DNA of 64,000 nucleotides, taken from assembly GCF_002910905.1 (NCBI RefSeq), contig NZ_NEUE01000228.1:1-64000 (forward strand), given 5' to 3'. The stretch is from Streptomyces sp. SM11 (GTDB lineage: Bacteria; Actinomycetota; Actinomycetes; Streptomycetales; Streptomycetaceae). Position numbers and translations under genes: made by a program. Position 1 is the first letter of the stretch. Each line of letters opens with the position of its first letter. Of the stretch, positions 50,304 through 57,747 are shown piece after piece. The notes under the pieces are model-generated. The model saw only the letters and a list, made by a program, of their open reading frames with translations. It was not told where the DNA came from and made no database searches.

Positions 50304-50687
50304 GATGCGCCCCCTCATCGTGGGTCGGTGGCACGGGGGTGTGCCCGGGATCCCTCCGGCCGGGGAGCCGGAGGAGCGGGTGATCGCGCCGCCGCTCCGG
50401 GTGAAAAGGAGCGGGCCGTGGCATGCCACGTGACAGGCGTGATCGCGGGTGTGAACCCCTCTTCCCCGCGCCGAGGCTCAGAGAAACCTCAACTGGCCCG
50501 GAAATCCGCCGCCTTCCCGGCGGGAAGCCGCCCGGAGGCCCGGCCGGCCCGCCGCCTTACCGCCGGTTTATACGCGTTACGGGCAGGATGGAAGCGCACA
50601 GTCGGCATTGCTGCCCGTGTCCGAGCGGCCCCCGCGTGGGCCGCTCGATCTGTGAACCCATCGAAGGACCGAAGGAAGGACTGCGCC
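50304..50687. other. Divergent intergenic region upstream of cutR
   Basis: 384 bp holding the promoters of the small gene and of cutRS. A perfect 9-bp hairpin GAGCGGCCC / GGGCCGCTC (50623-50631 and 50638-50646) lies in the cutR leader, ~40 nt before its start. GTGGCATGCCAC (around 50418-50429) is a perfect 12-bp palindrome. Neither matches an operator I know. Confidence 0.5.
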
Positions 50688-51341
50688 GTGCGCGTACTCG
50701 TCGTCGAGGACGAGCAGCTGCTCGCCGATGCGGTGGCCACCGGACTGCGCCGGGAGGCCATGGCCGTCGACGTCGTCTACGACGGTGCCGCGGCCCTGGA
50801 GCGCATCGGGGTCAACGACTACGACGTCGTCGTGCTGGACCGGGACCTCCCGGCGGTGCACGGCGACGACGTCTGCCGCAGGATCGTCGAGCTCGGCATG
50901 CCCACCCGGGTGCTCATGCTCACCGCGTCCGGCGACGTCAGCGACCGGGTCGAGGGCCTGGAGCTGGGCGCCGACGACTATCTGCCCAAGCCCTTCGCCT
51001 TCAGCGAGCTGACCGCCCGGGTGCGCGCGCTGGGCCGCCGTACGACGGTGGCGCTGCCGCCCGTCCTGGAGCGTGCCGGCATCAAGCTCGACCCGAACCG
51101 CCGCGAGGTCTTCCGCGACGAGGCGGAGATCCAGCTCGCGCCGAAGGAGTTCGCGGTGCTGGAGGTCCTCATGCGCAGCGAGGGCGCGGTCGTCTCGGCG
51201 GAACAGCTGCTGGAGAAGGCCTGGGACGAGAACACCGACCCCTTCACCAACGTGGTGCGGGTCACGGTCATGACGCTCCGCCGCAAGCTCGGCGAACCGC
51301 CCGTGATCGTCACCGTGCCGGGCTCCGGATACCGGATCTGA
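50688..51341 (+). CDS. cutR: CutR, OmpR-family response regulator
   Basis: 217 aa from GTG 50688 (VRVLVVEDEQLLADAVATGL), with GAAGGAAGGA upstream; the length equals that known for CutR. Receiver domain ~1-115: acidic EDE, phospho-acceptor Asp in VVVLDRDLPAVHGDD, Thr in VLMLTASGD, Lys in YLPKPF. Winged-helix output domain ~125-217: IQLAPKEFAVLEVLMRSEGAVVSAEQLL and TDPFTNVVRVTVMTLRRKLGEPPVIVTVPGSGYRI. CutRS was first found through copper-related and antibiotic phenotypes in S. lividans and is now linked to extracellular protein folding/secretion stress. Five nt separate it from cutS. Confidence 0.94.
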   Translation: MRVLVVEDEQLLADAVATGLRREAMAVDVVYDGAAALERIGVNDYDVVVLDRDLPAVHGDDVCRRIVELGMPTRVLMLTASGDVSDRVEGLELGADDYLPKPFAFSELTARVRALGRRTTVALPPVLERAGIKLDPNRREVFRDEAEIQLAPKEFAVLEVLMRSEGAVVSAEQLLEKAWDENTDPFTNVVRVTVMTLRRKLGEPPVIVTVPGSGYRI

Positions 51342-51346
51342 GGACC

Positions 51347-52588
51347 ATGCCCACCACCCCGGAGCCCCCCGTGGCGCCTCCGAAGCCCACCTGGGAGCCC
51401 AAGCAGCAGGAGCCCCCGTACCCCTGGCTGCGCCCGACCATCCGGATACGGCTCACGCTGCTGTACGGCGGGATGTTCCTGATCGCGGGCATCGTGCTGC
51501 TGTCGATCATCTACATGCTGGCCGCGCAGGCCCTCCACGACGCGGGAAGCGTGGCCTTCCGGGTCGCCGGGACCAACGTCCAGATCACCAGCGACACCTG
51601 CCCGCAGCTCGGCGCCGCGCTCAACAACGACCAGCTGAACGAGGCCATCAAGGACTGCACGTCGGCCCAGCGGCAGCACGCACTGGACAGCCTGCTGAAC
51701 CGTGCCCTTCTCGCCCTGGTCGGCCTCAGCGTGATCGCCTTCGCCTTCGGCTACGCCATGGCCGGGCGCGTCCTGTCCCCGCTCGGCCGGATCACCCGGA
51801 CCGCGCGCCGGGTGGCCGGTACGGACCTCACCCGGCGGATCGAGCTGGACGGCCCGGACGACGAGCTCAAGGAGCTGGCGGACACCTTCGACGACATGCT
51901 GGACCGGCTGGAGCGGGCCTTCACCGCGCAGCAGCGGTTCGTCGGCAACGCCTCGCACGAGCTGCGCACCCCGCTGGCGATCAACCGCACCCTGCTGGAG
52001 GTCCATCTCTCCGACCCGGAGGCTCCGCCGGAGCTCCACCAGCTCGGCAAGACCCTCCTGGCCACCAACGAGCGCAGCGAGCAGCTGGTGGAGGGCCTGC
52101 TGCTGCTGGCCCGCAGCGACAACCAGATCGTCGAGCGCAAACCGGTCGACCTCGCCGAGGTCGCCGAGCGCGCCATCGACCAGACCCGGGCGGAGGCGCT
52201 GGCCAAGGAGGTCGAGATTCGTGGCGAGCGGGGATCGGCCGTGGTCCAGGGCAACGGGGTGCTGCTGGAGCGGATCGCCCTGAACCTCGTGCAGAACGCC
52301 GTGCGCTACAACGTGCCCGAGGACGGCTGGGTGGAGGTCATCACCGAGCTACGGGACGGGCATGCCCTGCTCGTCGTCTCGAACACCGGCCCGGTGGTCC
52401 CGGCGTACGAGATCGACAACCTCTTCGAGCCCTTCAGGCGGCTGCGTACGGAGCGTACGGGCAGCGACAAGGGGGTCGGGCTCGGCCTGTCGATCGCGCG
52501 GTCCGTCGCGCGGGCCCACGGAGGCCGTATCATCGCGGAGCCCCGCGAGGGCGGTGGGCTCGTGATGCGCGTCACCCTGCCGGTCTGA
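51347..52588 (+). CDS. cutS: CutS, sensor histidine kinase
   Basis: 413 aa from ATG 51347. A Pro-rich cytoplasmic N-terminus is followed by TM1 (LTLLYGGMFLIAGIVLLSIIYMLAAQ). A short extracellular sensor of ~65 residues contains two Cys (TSDTCPQLG and IKDCTSAQ), which could form a redox-sensitive disulfide. TM2 is ALLALVGLSVIAFAFGYAMAG. HAMP follows, then the H-box VGNASHELRTPLAINRTLLEVH, the N-box LERIALNLVQNAVRYN, and the G-boxes DKGVGLGLSIARSVARAHGG. The canonical DxGxG box is altered (VVSNTGPVVP). The two-Cys extracellular loop fits a role in sensing extracytoplasmic disulfide/secretion stress. Confidence 0.94.
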   Translation: MPTTPEPPVAPPKPTWEPKQQEPPYPWLRPTIRIRLTLLYGGMFLIAGIVLLSIIYMLAAQALHDAGSVAFRVAGTNVQITSDTCPQLGAALNNDQLNEAIKDCTSAQRQHALDSLLNRALLALVGLSVIAFAFGYAMAGRVLSPLGRITRTARRVAGTDLTRRIELDGPDDELKELADTFDDMLDRLERAFTAQQRFVGNASHELRTPLAINRTLLEVHLSDPEAPPELHQLGKTLLATNERSEQLVEGLLLLARSDNQIVERKPVDLAEVAERAIDQTRAEALAKEVEIRGERGSAVVQGNGVLLERIALNLVQNAVRYNVPEDGWVEVITELRDGHALLVVSNTGPVVPAYEIDNLFEPFRRLRTERTGSDKGVGLGLSIARSVARAHGGRIIAEPREGGGLVMRVTLPV

Positions 52589-52993
52589 GAGGCTGCACGA
52601 TGTGACTCTGCACCGAATCCCCATGTTCGCTTTGGGCGGAATTTTCAGGACCCGTCCCCGGGTGGATCGTGTGTGATCGATCACAGAGCCGATTTTCCGA
52701 CCATCTACTCTCCGTGATCGCGACTCTGTCGGAAAGCCGGTAATCGTCCGGGTTTTCGGGGATCGTTATCACGGGAAGTACACGGGGTGGCACCTGTGAA
52801 CTGCACAGTCGGGACCGTGTACGGTCCCCATCGCCACCCAAGCCGAGCCTCGCCGAGGCGCACGGTTGGGTGTCGATTGAGTAACAGACCTTGATGTGAG
52901 GCAAAATCTCCGCCTCAGGTCGGGCACAAGTCCGGCCTCTCACGCGTTACGTGCGCTGAGACACCCGTAGACACCCAAGAGGGGGAGAGCGAC
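52589..52993 (+). promoter_or_regulatory. Long structured leader upstream of the DUF4193 gene
   Basis: 405 bp without a gene. TGTGATCGATCACA (52672-52685) is a perfect 14-bp palindrome, resembling Crp half-sites but with a spacer two bases too short. GGGACCGT/ACGGTCCC (52811-52828) and CACCCAA/TTGGGTG with an inner GCCTCG/CGAGGC (52835-52872) are strong hairpins; one may terminate cutRS, the other may structure the 5' leader. GAGGGGGAG just before 52994 is the ribosome-binding site. Confidence 0.5.
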
Positions 52994-53290
52994 ATGGCAA
53001 CGGATTACGACACCCCACGCAAGACCGACGACGACGTGGACCAGGACAGCCTCGAAGAGCTCAAGGCACGTCGGAGCGACAAGACGGCCTCCGCCGTCGA
53101 CGTCGACGAGTTCGACGCGGCCGAAGGACTCGAGCTGCCCGGCGCGGACCTCTCCAACGAGGAGCTGGCCGTCCGGGTGCTGCCCAAGCAGGCCGATGAG
53201 TTCACCTGCATGAGCTGCTTCCTGGTGCACCACCGCAGCCAGCTGGCCCGCGAGAAGAACGGTCAGCCCATCTGCCGCGACTGCGACTGA
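52994..53290 (+). CDS. DUF4193 family zinc-ribbon protein
   Basis: 98 aa from ATG 52994 with a strong SD. The N-terminal 60 residues are acidic (DDDVDQDSLEELKARRSDK, DVDEFDAAEGLELPGADLSNEEL) and probably flexible. The C-terminal third is a zinc ribbon with CMSC and CRDC at the end (FTCMSCFLVHHRSQLAREKN, GQPICRDCD). DUF4193 is universal and abundant in actinobacteria, but its role is unknown; the acidic-plus-zinc-ribbon architecture suggests a transcription- or ribosome-associated factor. The long structured leader suggests regulated expression. Confidence 0.92.
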   Translation: MATDYDTPRKTDDDVDQDSLEELKARRSDKTASAVDVDEFDAAEGLELPGADLSNEELAVRVLPKQADEFTCMSCFLVHHRSQLAREKNGQPICRDCD

Positions 53291-53303
53291 GGTCGAGTCG
53301 GCC

Positions 53304-54257
53304 GTGGCAGGCGAGACACCGTTCCGGAAGCGGCGCCCCTGGCGTCGGCACGGCCCGGAGGCGAACCAGGACGGTACAGGCGGCACAGGCCCGGCAGGAG
53401 GCGGAAACGCGTCTGCCGAGCGGTCCGCCGCCCTGCCGGATCACTCCGGCAGTTCCGACGACGAGCGGGGCCGTTCGGCCTCGCTCGAAGTGGCCGGGGC
53501 GGCAGCGTCGCCGGACCGGGCCGGAGAGCAGGACAGGGCGGATCCCACGACCGGGGGCCGCCTGCACGCAGTGAAACGGGGCGTACGCAAGAGCGGGGAG
53601 AACGCAAAGGCACTGGCCGCACAGCTGGCCGACCGCATCATCGATACGGCCCCGCGCGTGCCGGTGCGCGATCTCGCCACCCTGCGGAGGCAGTTTCCCG
53701 GGCTGGGGCCCGAGGAACTGGCCGACAAGCTGGTCACCGGAGCCTGCCGGGCCACCGCGACCGTCGGCGCAGGCGTCGGGGCCGCCGCCATGATGCCCGT
53801 ACCGCCCGCCATGGTCGCCGAGCTGGCGGCGGAGGTGACCGGCGTCGCCGCGATCGAGATGAAGCTCGTCGCCGAGCTCCACGAGGTCTACGGCCGCCGA
53901 CCCCCCGGCAATCTGGGCCAGCGCAGCACCGCGTATCTGACGTCGTGGACGGAGGAACGCGGCATCGACGTCACCCGGCCCACCACGCTCAACGCCGCCC
54001 TGGGCGGCCAGATGAAGCGTGAGCTGCGCCAGCAGATCACCAAGCGCATGGCGCGCAATCTGCCCAACCTGATCCCGTTCATGATCGGCGCCGCCGTCGG
54101 CGCCATGATGAACCGCCGTGACACCCGCAAGCTCGCCGACCGGGTCAGGAACGACCTGCGCAAGCATCAGACCCCCTGGGACCGGCTGGCCGAGCTGCCT
54201 CCGCTGGAACAGCCCCCGCACCCGGCCGAACTGCCCAAGGAGATCGAGGGCCCCTGA
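53304..54257 (+). CDS. Conserved hypothetical membrane-associated protein, 317 aa
   Basis: GTG 53304, 13 nt after the DUF4193 stop, with AGGTCGAG as a possible SD, so the two genes are likely one operon. The first ~95 residues are Arg/Gly-rich and disordered. A conserved core then begins (GVRKSGENAKALAAQLADRIIDTAPRVPVRD). Two hydrophobic Gly/Ala segments follow: TVGAGVGAAAMMPVPPAMVAELAAEVTGVAA and NLIPFMIGAAVGAMMNRRDTRKLAD. The pattern suggests membrane insertion or a pore-like helical hairpin, with basic flanks on the cytoplasmic side. No family recognised beyond actinobacterial conservation. Confidence 0.8.
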   Translation: MAGETPFRKRRPWRRHGPEANQDGTGGTGPAGGGNASAERSAALPDHSGSSDDERGRSASLEVAGAAASPDRAGEQDRADPTTGGRLHAVKRGVRKSGENAKALAAQLADRIIDTAPRVPVRDLATLRRQFPGLGPEELADKLVTGACRATATVGAGVGAAAMMPVPPAMVAELAAEVTGVAAIEMKLVAELHEVYGRRPPGNLGQRSTAYLTSWTEERGIDVTRPTTLNAALGGQMKRELRQQITKRMARNLPNLIPFMIGAAVGAMMNRRDTRKLADRVRNDLRKHQTPWDRLAELPPLEQPPHPAELPKEIEGP

Positions 54258-54284
54258 GCCCCGCCCGGGCCCCTCGCGGTCGGA

Positions 54285-54743
54285 TCAGACCGTCGGGGCA
54301 CCGCTCAGAGCCGCCGCCAGGCCCCGCGGGTCCCGGGTAGAGAGATAGACGTACGGAGTCGGGTCGTCCGGATCCGTGACCTCCACCCGCACCGCCGTCT
54401 CCACATAGCCGCGCAGCAGCATGAACGCACGGGCGTCCGCCTTGTGGGTGCGCCAGGCCCGCGCCTCCTCGGCGTCCAGCGCCTCCGGCTCACCGAGCGC
54501 CGACAGCGGGATCCGGGCGTCGCCGGCGACGAGTGCCCCCGCCACCACCCGGATCCGGGCGGAGCCGTAACTGCTCACCAGGACCGCGGCCGCGGCCGTG
54601 CCGCCGACCAGCCCGGCGAGCAGCGGCAGGGTGCCCAGCGGCAGCAGCATCAGAGCGCAGGCGATACCGATCCCGAAGGCGATGAACCACCAGGAGCGGG
54701 GTGCGGTGAGACGTTCGTCGAAGGGCGGTGCGGAAGGCTGCAT
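54285..54743 (-). CDS. DUF3093 membrane protein
   Basis: 152 aa from ATG 54743 (MQPSAPPFDERLTAPRSWW). Two adjacent transmembrane helices near the N-terminus (WFIAFGIGIACALMLLPLG and LPLLAGLVGGTAAAAVLVSSYG) are followed by a soluble beta-rich domain (ARIRVVAGALVAGDARIPLSALGEPEALDAEEARAW, RVEVTDPDDPTPYVYLSTRDPRGLAAAL). This is the standard DUF3093 architecture, with the domain probably on the cytoplasmic face, related to PH-like modules. Divergent from the thioesterase gene with 57 bp between starts. Function unknown. Confidence 0.88.
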   Translation of the reverse strand: MQPSAPPFDERLTAPRSWWFIAFGIGIACALMLLPLGTLPLLAGLVGGTAAAAVLVSSYGSARIRVVAGALVAGDARIPLSALGEPEALDAEEARAWRTHKADARAFMLLRGYVETAVRVEVTDPDDPTPYVYLSTRDPRGLAAALSGAPTV

Positions 54744-54800
54744 GGAACAAGCTTGGCACGGCGCGACCGGCGGACCGCCGCGCGGGTAAGGTCTGCGCCT

Positions 54801-55385
54801 GTGAGTGGAACATCAGCAGCTCTGACACCCCCGGCCGACGCCGTCGCGCCGGTCCGGCACCCCGACGCGCCCGCCCCCGGCGAGCTCCTCGGAGCGCACT
54901 ACGAACACTGCTTCGGCTGCGGCGGGGGACAGTCGCACGGACTGCACCTGATGGCGCGGGCCGGTGAGGGCGTGAGCGTCACCGCCGAGTTCACCGTGCA
55001 GTCCGCCCATCAGGGCGCCCCGGGCCTCGCCCACGGCGGGGTGCTCGCCACGGCGCTGGACGAGACGCTCGGCTCGCTGAACTGGCTGCTGCGCACGATC
55101 GCGGTGACCGGACGGCTGGAGACCGACTTCGTCCGTCCCGTCCCCGTGGACACCGTGCTGCACCTCGACGCCCGGATCACCGCCGTGCACGGCCGGAAGA
55201 TCTACTCCACCGCCACCGGCCGGATCGGCGGTCCCGAAGGCCCCGTCGCGGTCCGGGCCGACGCCCTCTTCATCGAGGTCAAGGTCGACCACTTCATCGA
55301 CAACGGCCGGCCCGCCGAGATCCAGGCGGCCATGTCCGACCCCGACCAGGTCAGGCGCGCCCGCGCCTTCGAGGTGAACCCGTGA
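54801..55385 (+). CDS. PaaI-type hotdog-fold thioesterase
   Basis: 194 aa from GTG 54801 (VSGTSAALTPP). TAAGGT at 54787-54792 is 8 nt before the start and no SD is visible, so the mRNA may be leaderless. The N-terminus has HYEHCFGCGGGQSHGLHL, typical of actinobacterial PaaI relatives. The hotdog core follows with AHGGVLATALDETLGSLNW (helix with the catalytic Asp/Glu) and VTGRLETDFVRPVPVDTVLHLDARI. It likely hydrolyses an acyl-CoA. The stop overlaps the dut start (GTGATG), and dut and DUF3710 follow closely as one operon. Confidence 0.9.
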   Translation: MSGTSAALTPPADAVAPVRHPDAPAPGELLGAHYEHCFGCGGGQSHGLHLMARAGEGVSVTAEFTVQSAHQGAPGLAHGGVLATALDETLGSLNWLLRTIAVTGRLETDFVRPVPVDTVLHLDARITAVHGRKIYSTATGRIGGPEGPVAVRADALFIEVKVDHFIDNGRPAEIQAAMSDPDQVRRARAFEVNP

Positions 55386-55912
55386 TGCGCAACCCCGTCG
55401 ACGTGCTGATCCGCCTTCTCGACCCGGACGTGCCGATTCCGGCGTACGGACACCCGGGTGACGCCGGGGCCGACCTGGTGACCACCGAGGCCGCCGAACT
55501 CGCCCCCGGCGAGCGCGCGGTGCTGCCCACCGGTGTGTCGATCGCGCTGCCCGACGGGTACGCCGCGTTCGTGCACCCCCGCTCCGGCCTCGCGGCCCGC
55601 TGCGGAGTAGCCCTCGTGAATGCCCCAGGGACCGTGGATGCCGGGTACCGTGGGGAGATCAAGGTGATCGTGGTCAACCTCGATCCACGCGAGAGCGTGC
55701 GATTCGAACGGTTCGACCGGATTGCCCAATTGGTTGTCCAGCAGGTCGAGAAGGTGCGCTTCCACGAGGTGGCGGAACTTCCCGGCTCGGCGCGGGCCGA
55801 AGGGGGCTTCGGGTCCACCGGCGGCCACGCGTCGGTGGACGGCGCCGAGGGCGGGATCACCCACGGTGGGAACAGCTACGCTTCGGTCGTATCCGACCGG
55901 GAAGGACAGTGA
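55385..55912 (+). CDS. dut: dUTP diphosphatase
   Basis: 175 aa from ATG 55385; GTG 55382 directly before is an alternative. It hydrolyses dUTP to dUMP, keeping uracil out of DNA and supplying thymidylate synthesis. The five trimeric dUTPase motifs are present: PGDAGADL; PTGVSIALP; HPRSGLAARCG; NAPGTVDAGYRGEI (catalytic Asp, uracil hairpin Tyr); and the C-terminal P-loop-like GGFGSTGGH. The protein is ~20 residues longer than average through a Gly/Ser tail after motif 5. Operon with the thioesterase (overlap) and DUF3710 (1-nt gap). Confidence 0.97.
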   Translation: MRNPVDVLIRLLDPDVPIPAYGHPGDAGADLVTTEAAELAPGERAVLPTGVSIALPDGYAAFVHPRSGLAARCGVALVNAPGTVDAGYRGEIKVIVVNLDPRESVRFERFDRIAQLVVQQVEKVRFHEVAELPGSARAEGGFGSTGGHASVDGAEGGITHGGNSYASVVSDREGQ

Positions 55913-55913
55913 C

Positions 55914-56687
55914 GTGTTCGGACGTCGCAAGAAGAGTGGTTCCGCCGAGGACGCGGCGGACGAGGTGCGCGAGGCCGAGCAGGTCGCCGACGAGCCCGAG
56001 GGCAGCGACGGTGCCGCGAAGGGCACCCGTCGGACGAATCTTCCGCCGGCCCCCCGGCCGGACGGACCCTGGGACAGCACCGAGGTCTCCCAGCCCGGCG
56101 AGGGCCGGGTCGACCTGGGCGGCGTCTTCGTCCCCGGGGTCGAGGGCATGGAACTGCGCGTCGAGGTGGCCGGGGACGCGATCGTCGCCGCCACCGTGGT
56201 GCTGCGCGACAGCGCGGTCCAGCTGCAGGCCTTCGCCGCCCCCAAGAAGGAGGGCATCTGGGGCGAGGTCCGCGAGGAGATCGCCTCGGGCATCACCCAG
56301 CAGGGCGGCATCATCGACGAGGTCGAGGGCCCGCTGGGCTGGGAGCTGCGCGCGCAGGTCCCCGTACAGCTTCCGGACGGCACGGGCGGTGTGCAGCTCG
56401 TGCGCTTCGTCGGCGTCGACGGGCCACGCTGGTTCCTGCGCGGAGTGATCTCCGGCCAGGGCGCCGTCCAGCCGGAGGCCGCCGGGCTGCTGGAGACGGT
56501 CTTCCGGGACACCGTGGTCGTCCGCGGCGACGGCCCGATGGCCCCCCGTGACCCGATCGTCCTCAAGCTTCCCAACGACGCGCAGATGGTGCCCGAGGGC
56601 GTGCAGCAGGAGGACCAGGAGAGCTCGAAGTTCTCCGGCGGCATGGGCCAGCTCCAGCGCGGCCCCGAGATCACCGAGGTCCGCTAG
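55914..56687 (+). CDS. DUF3710 family protein
   Basis: 257 aa from GTG 55914 (VFGRRKKSGSAEDAADEV), with GAAGGA overlapping the end of dut. The N-terminal ~65 residues are charged and disordered, starting with the typical FGRRKK. The conserved core (RVDLGGVFVPGVEGMELRVE, VQLQAFAAPKKEGIWGEVREEI, GPLGWELRAQVPVQLPDG) is soluble and beta-rich, and is always near dut in actinobacteria. The linkage suggests a role in nucleotide or DNA metabolism, but none is proven. A very strong terminator follows. Confidence 0.92.
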   Translation: MFGRRKKSGSAEDAADEVREAEQVADEPEGSDGAAKGTRRTNLPPAPRPDGPWDSTEVSQPGEGRVDLGGVFVPGVEGMELRVEVAGDAIVAATVVLRDSAVQLQAFAAPKKEGIWGEVREEIASGITQQGGIIDEVEGPLGWELRAQVPVQLPDGTGGVQLVRFVGVDGPRWFLRGVISGQGAVQPEAAGLLETVFRDTVVVRGDGPMAPRDPIVLKLPNDAQMVPEGVQQEDQESSKFSGGMGQLQRGPEITEVR

Positions 56688-56714
56688 CAGCACTCAGCAG
56701 CACCTCGCGGTACA

Positions 56715-56757
56715 GGCCGGTGGGCCGCACCCTTTCCACGGGTGCGGCCCACCGGCC
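56715..56757 (+). terminator. Hairpin terminator of the thioesterase-dut-DUF3710 operon
   Basis: A perfect 18-bp stem (56715-56732 with 56740-56757) and loop TTTCCAC, 27 nt after the DUF3710 stop. Confidence 0.9.
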
Positions 56758-56826
56758 ATTGCCCGGGTGCGTGCCGCACACACATACTGGCGGGCGACGC
56801 AGGCCATGTGAGTACGGGGGAGCAGC

Positions 56827-57567
56827 ATGACCGAGAACACCAGCGGGCGGTCCGGCACGGTCCTTGCCGAGGACCCGGCCGGTACGGTCATGGTCATGGT
56901 CACGGTCGAGGACCTGCACCGCTCGTACGGCAGCGGGGCTGCGACCGTGCACGCCCTGCGCGGCGTCTCCTTCGAGATCCCCCGCGGTGCGCTGGTCGCT
57001 CTCAAGGGCCGTTCCGGTTCCGGCAAGACCACCCTGCTCAATCTGGTCGGCGGCCTGGACACCCCCGACAGCGGGCGGATCACCGTCGACGGCACCGAGC
57101 TGGTGGGGCTCGGTGAGAAGGGCCTCCTGGAGCTGCGCCGCGACCGGGTCGGCTTCATCTTCCAGTCCTTCGGCCTCATTCCGATCCTGACCGCCGCCGA
57201 GAACGTCGGCGTACCCCTGCGGCTGTGCAGGGCCGACCCGGCCGAGCGCGACGAGCGGGTCGCCCTGCTGCTCTCCCTCGTCGGCCTCGCCGACCACGCC
57301 GAGCAGCGTCCCGGAGAACTCTCCGGCGGCCAGCAGCAGCGCGTCGCCATCGCCCGAGCCCTCGCCAACCGCCCCGCCCTCCTGATCGCCGACGAGCCCA
57401 CCGGACAGCTCGACGCCGAGACCGGGCTCGCCGTGATGGAACTGCTCCGCGCGGTCGTCCGCAGCGAGAACGTCACCGCCCTCGTCGCCACCCACGACCC
57501 GCAGCTGCTGGGCCTCGCCGACCGGGTCCTGGAGCTCAGCGACGGCCACATCGTCGAACACGGCTGA
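56827..57567 (+). CDS. ABC transporter ATP-binding protein (MacB/LolD type), orphan
   Basis: 246 aa from ATG 56827, with GGGGGAG upstream. A lone nucleotide-binding domain: Walker A GRSGSGKTTLLNLVGGLD, Q-loop FIFQSFGLIPILTAAENV, signature LSGGQQQRVAIARALANRP, Walker B LLIADEPTGQLD, and the H-loop ATHDP. The FQSF..I/L.LTA pattern is that of the MacB/LolD/FtsE subfamily, which works with FtsX-like permeases on lipoproteins, toxins or peptidoglycan hydrolases. No permease gene is adjacent (kdpD follows), so its partner is elsewhere. The N-terminal ~25 residues before VTVEDLHRSYG are an extra flexible extension. Confidence 0.9.
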   Translation: MTENTSGRSGTVLAEDPAGTVMVMVTVEDLHRSYGSGAATVHALRGVSFEIPRGALVALKGRSGSGKTTLLNLVGGLDTPDSGRITVDGTELVGLGEKGLLELRRDRVGFIFQSFGLIPILTAAENVGVPLRLCRADPAERDERVALLLSLVGLADHAEQRPGELSGGQQQRVAIARALANRPALLIADEPTGQLDAETGLAVMELLRAVVRSENVTALVATHDPQLLGLADRVLELSDGHIVEHG

Positions 57568-57747
57568 CGTTCCCCCAGCGCCTCCGCACCGGCCCCGGCG
57601 CGCATCAGGGTTCCGTCAATACGCCCCCCACCTGCACTCCAGGAACCGGACCACGGTCCGCGGCGGAGTAGCGTCGAGGGCGGCAGCCGCACCGGGCGCC
57701 ACCGGCCGTCGACAGGACGCCGCCGGACGGAAGAAGACAATGGGGCC

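Noticed and set aside
52672..52685. Crp-binding site
   Set aside because: The TGTGA/TCACA halves are there, but the spacer is 4 nt rather than 6, so a standard Crp site is not supported; it is kept only as an unexplained palindrome.
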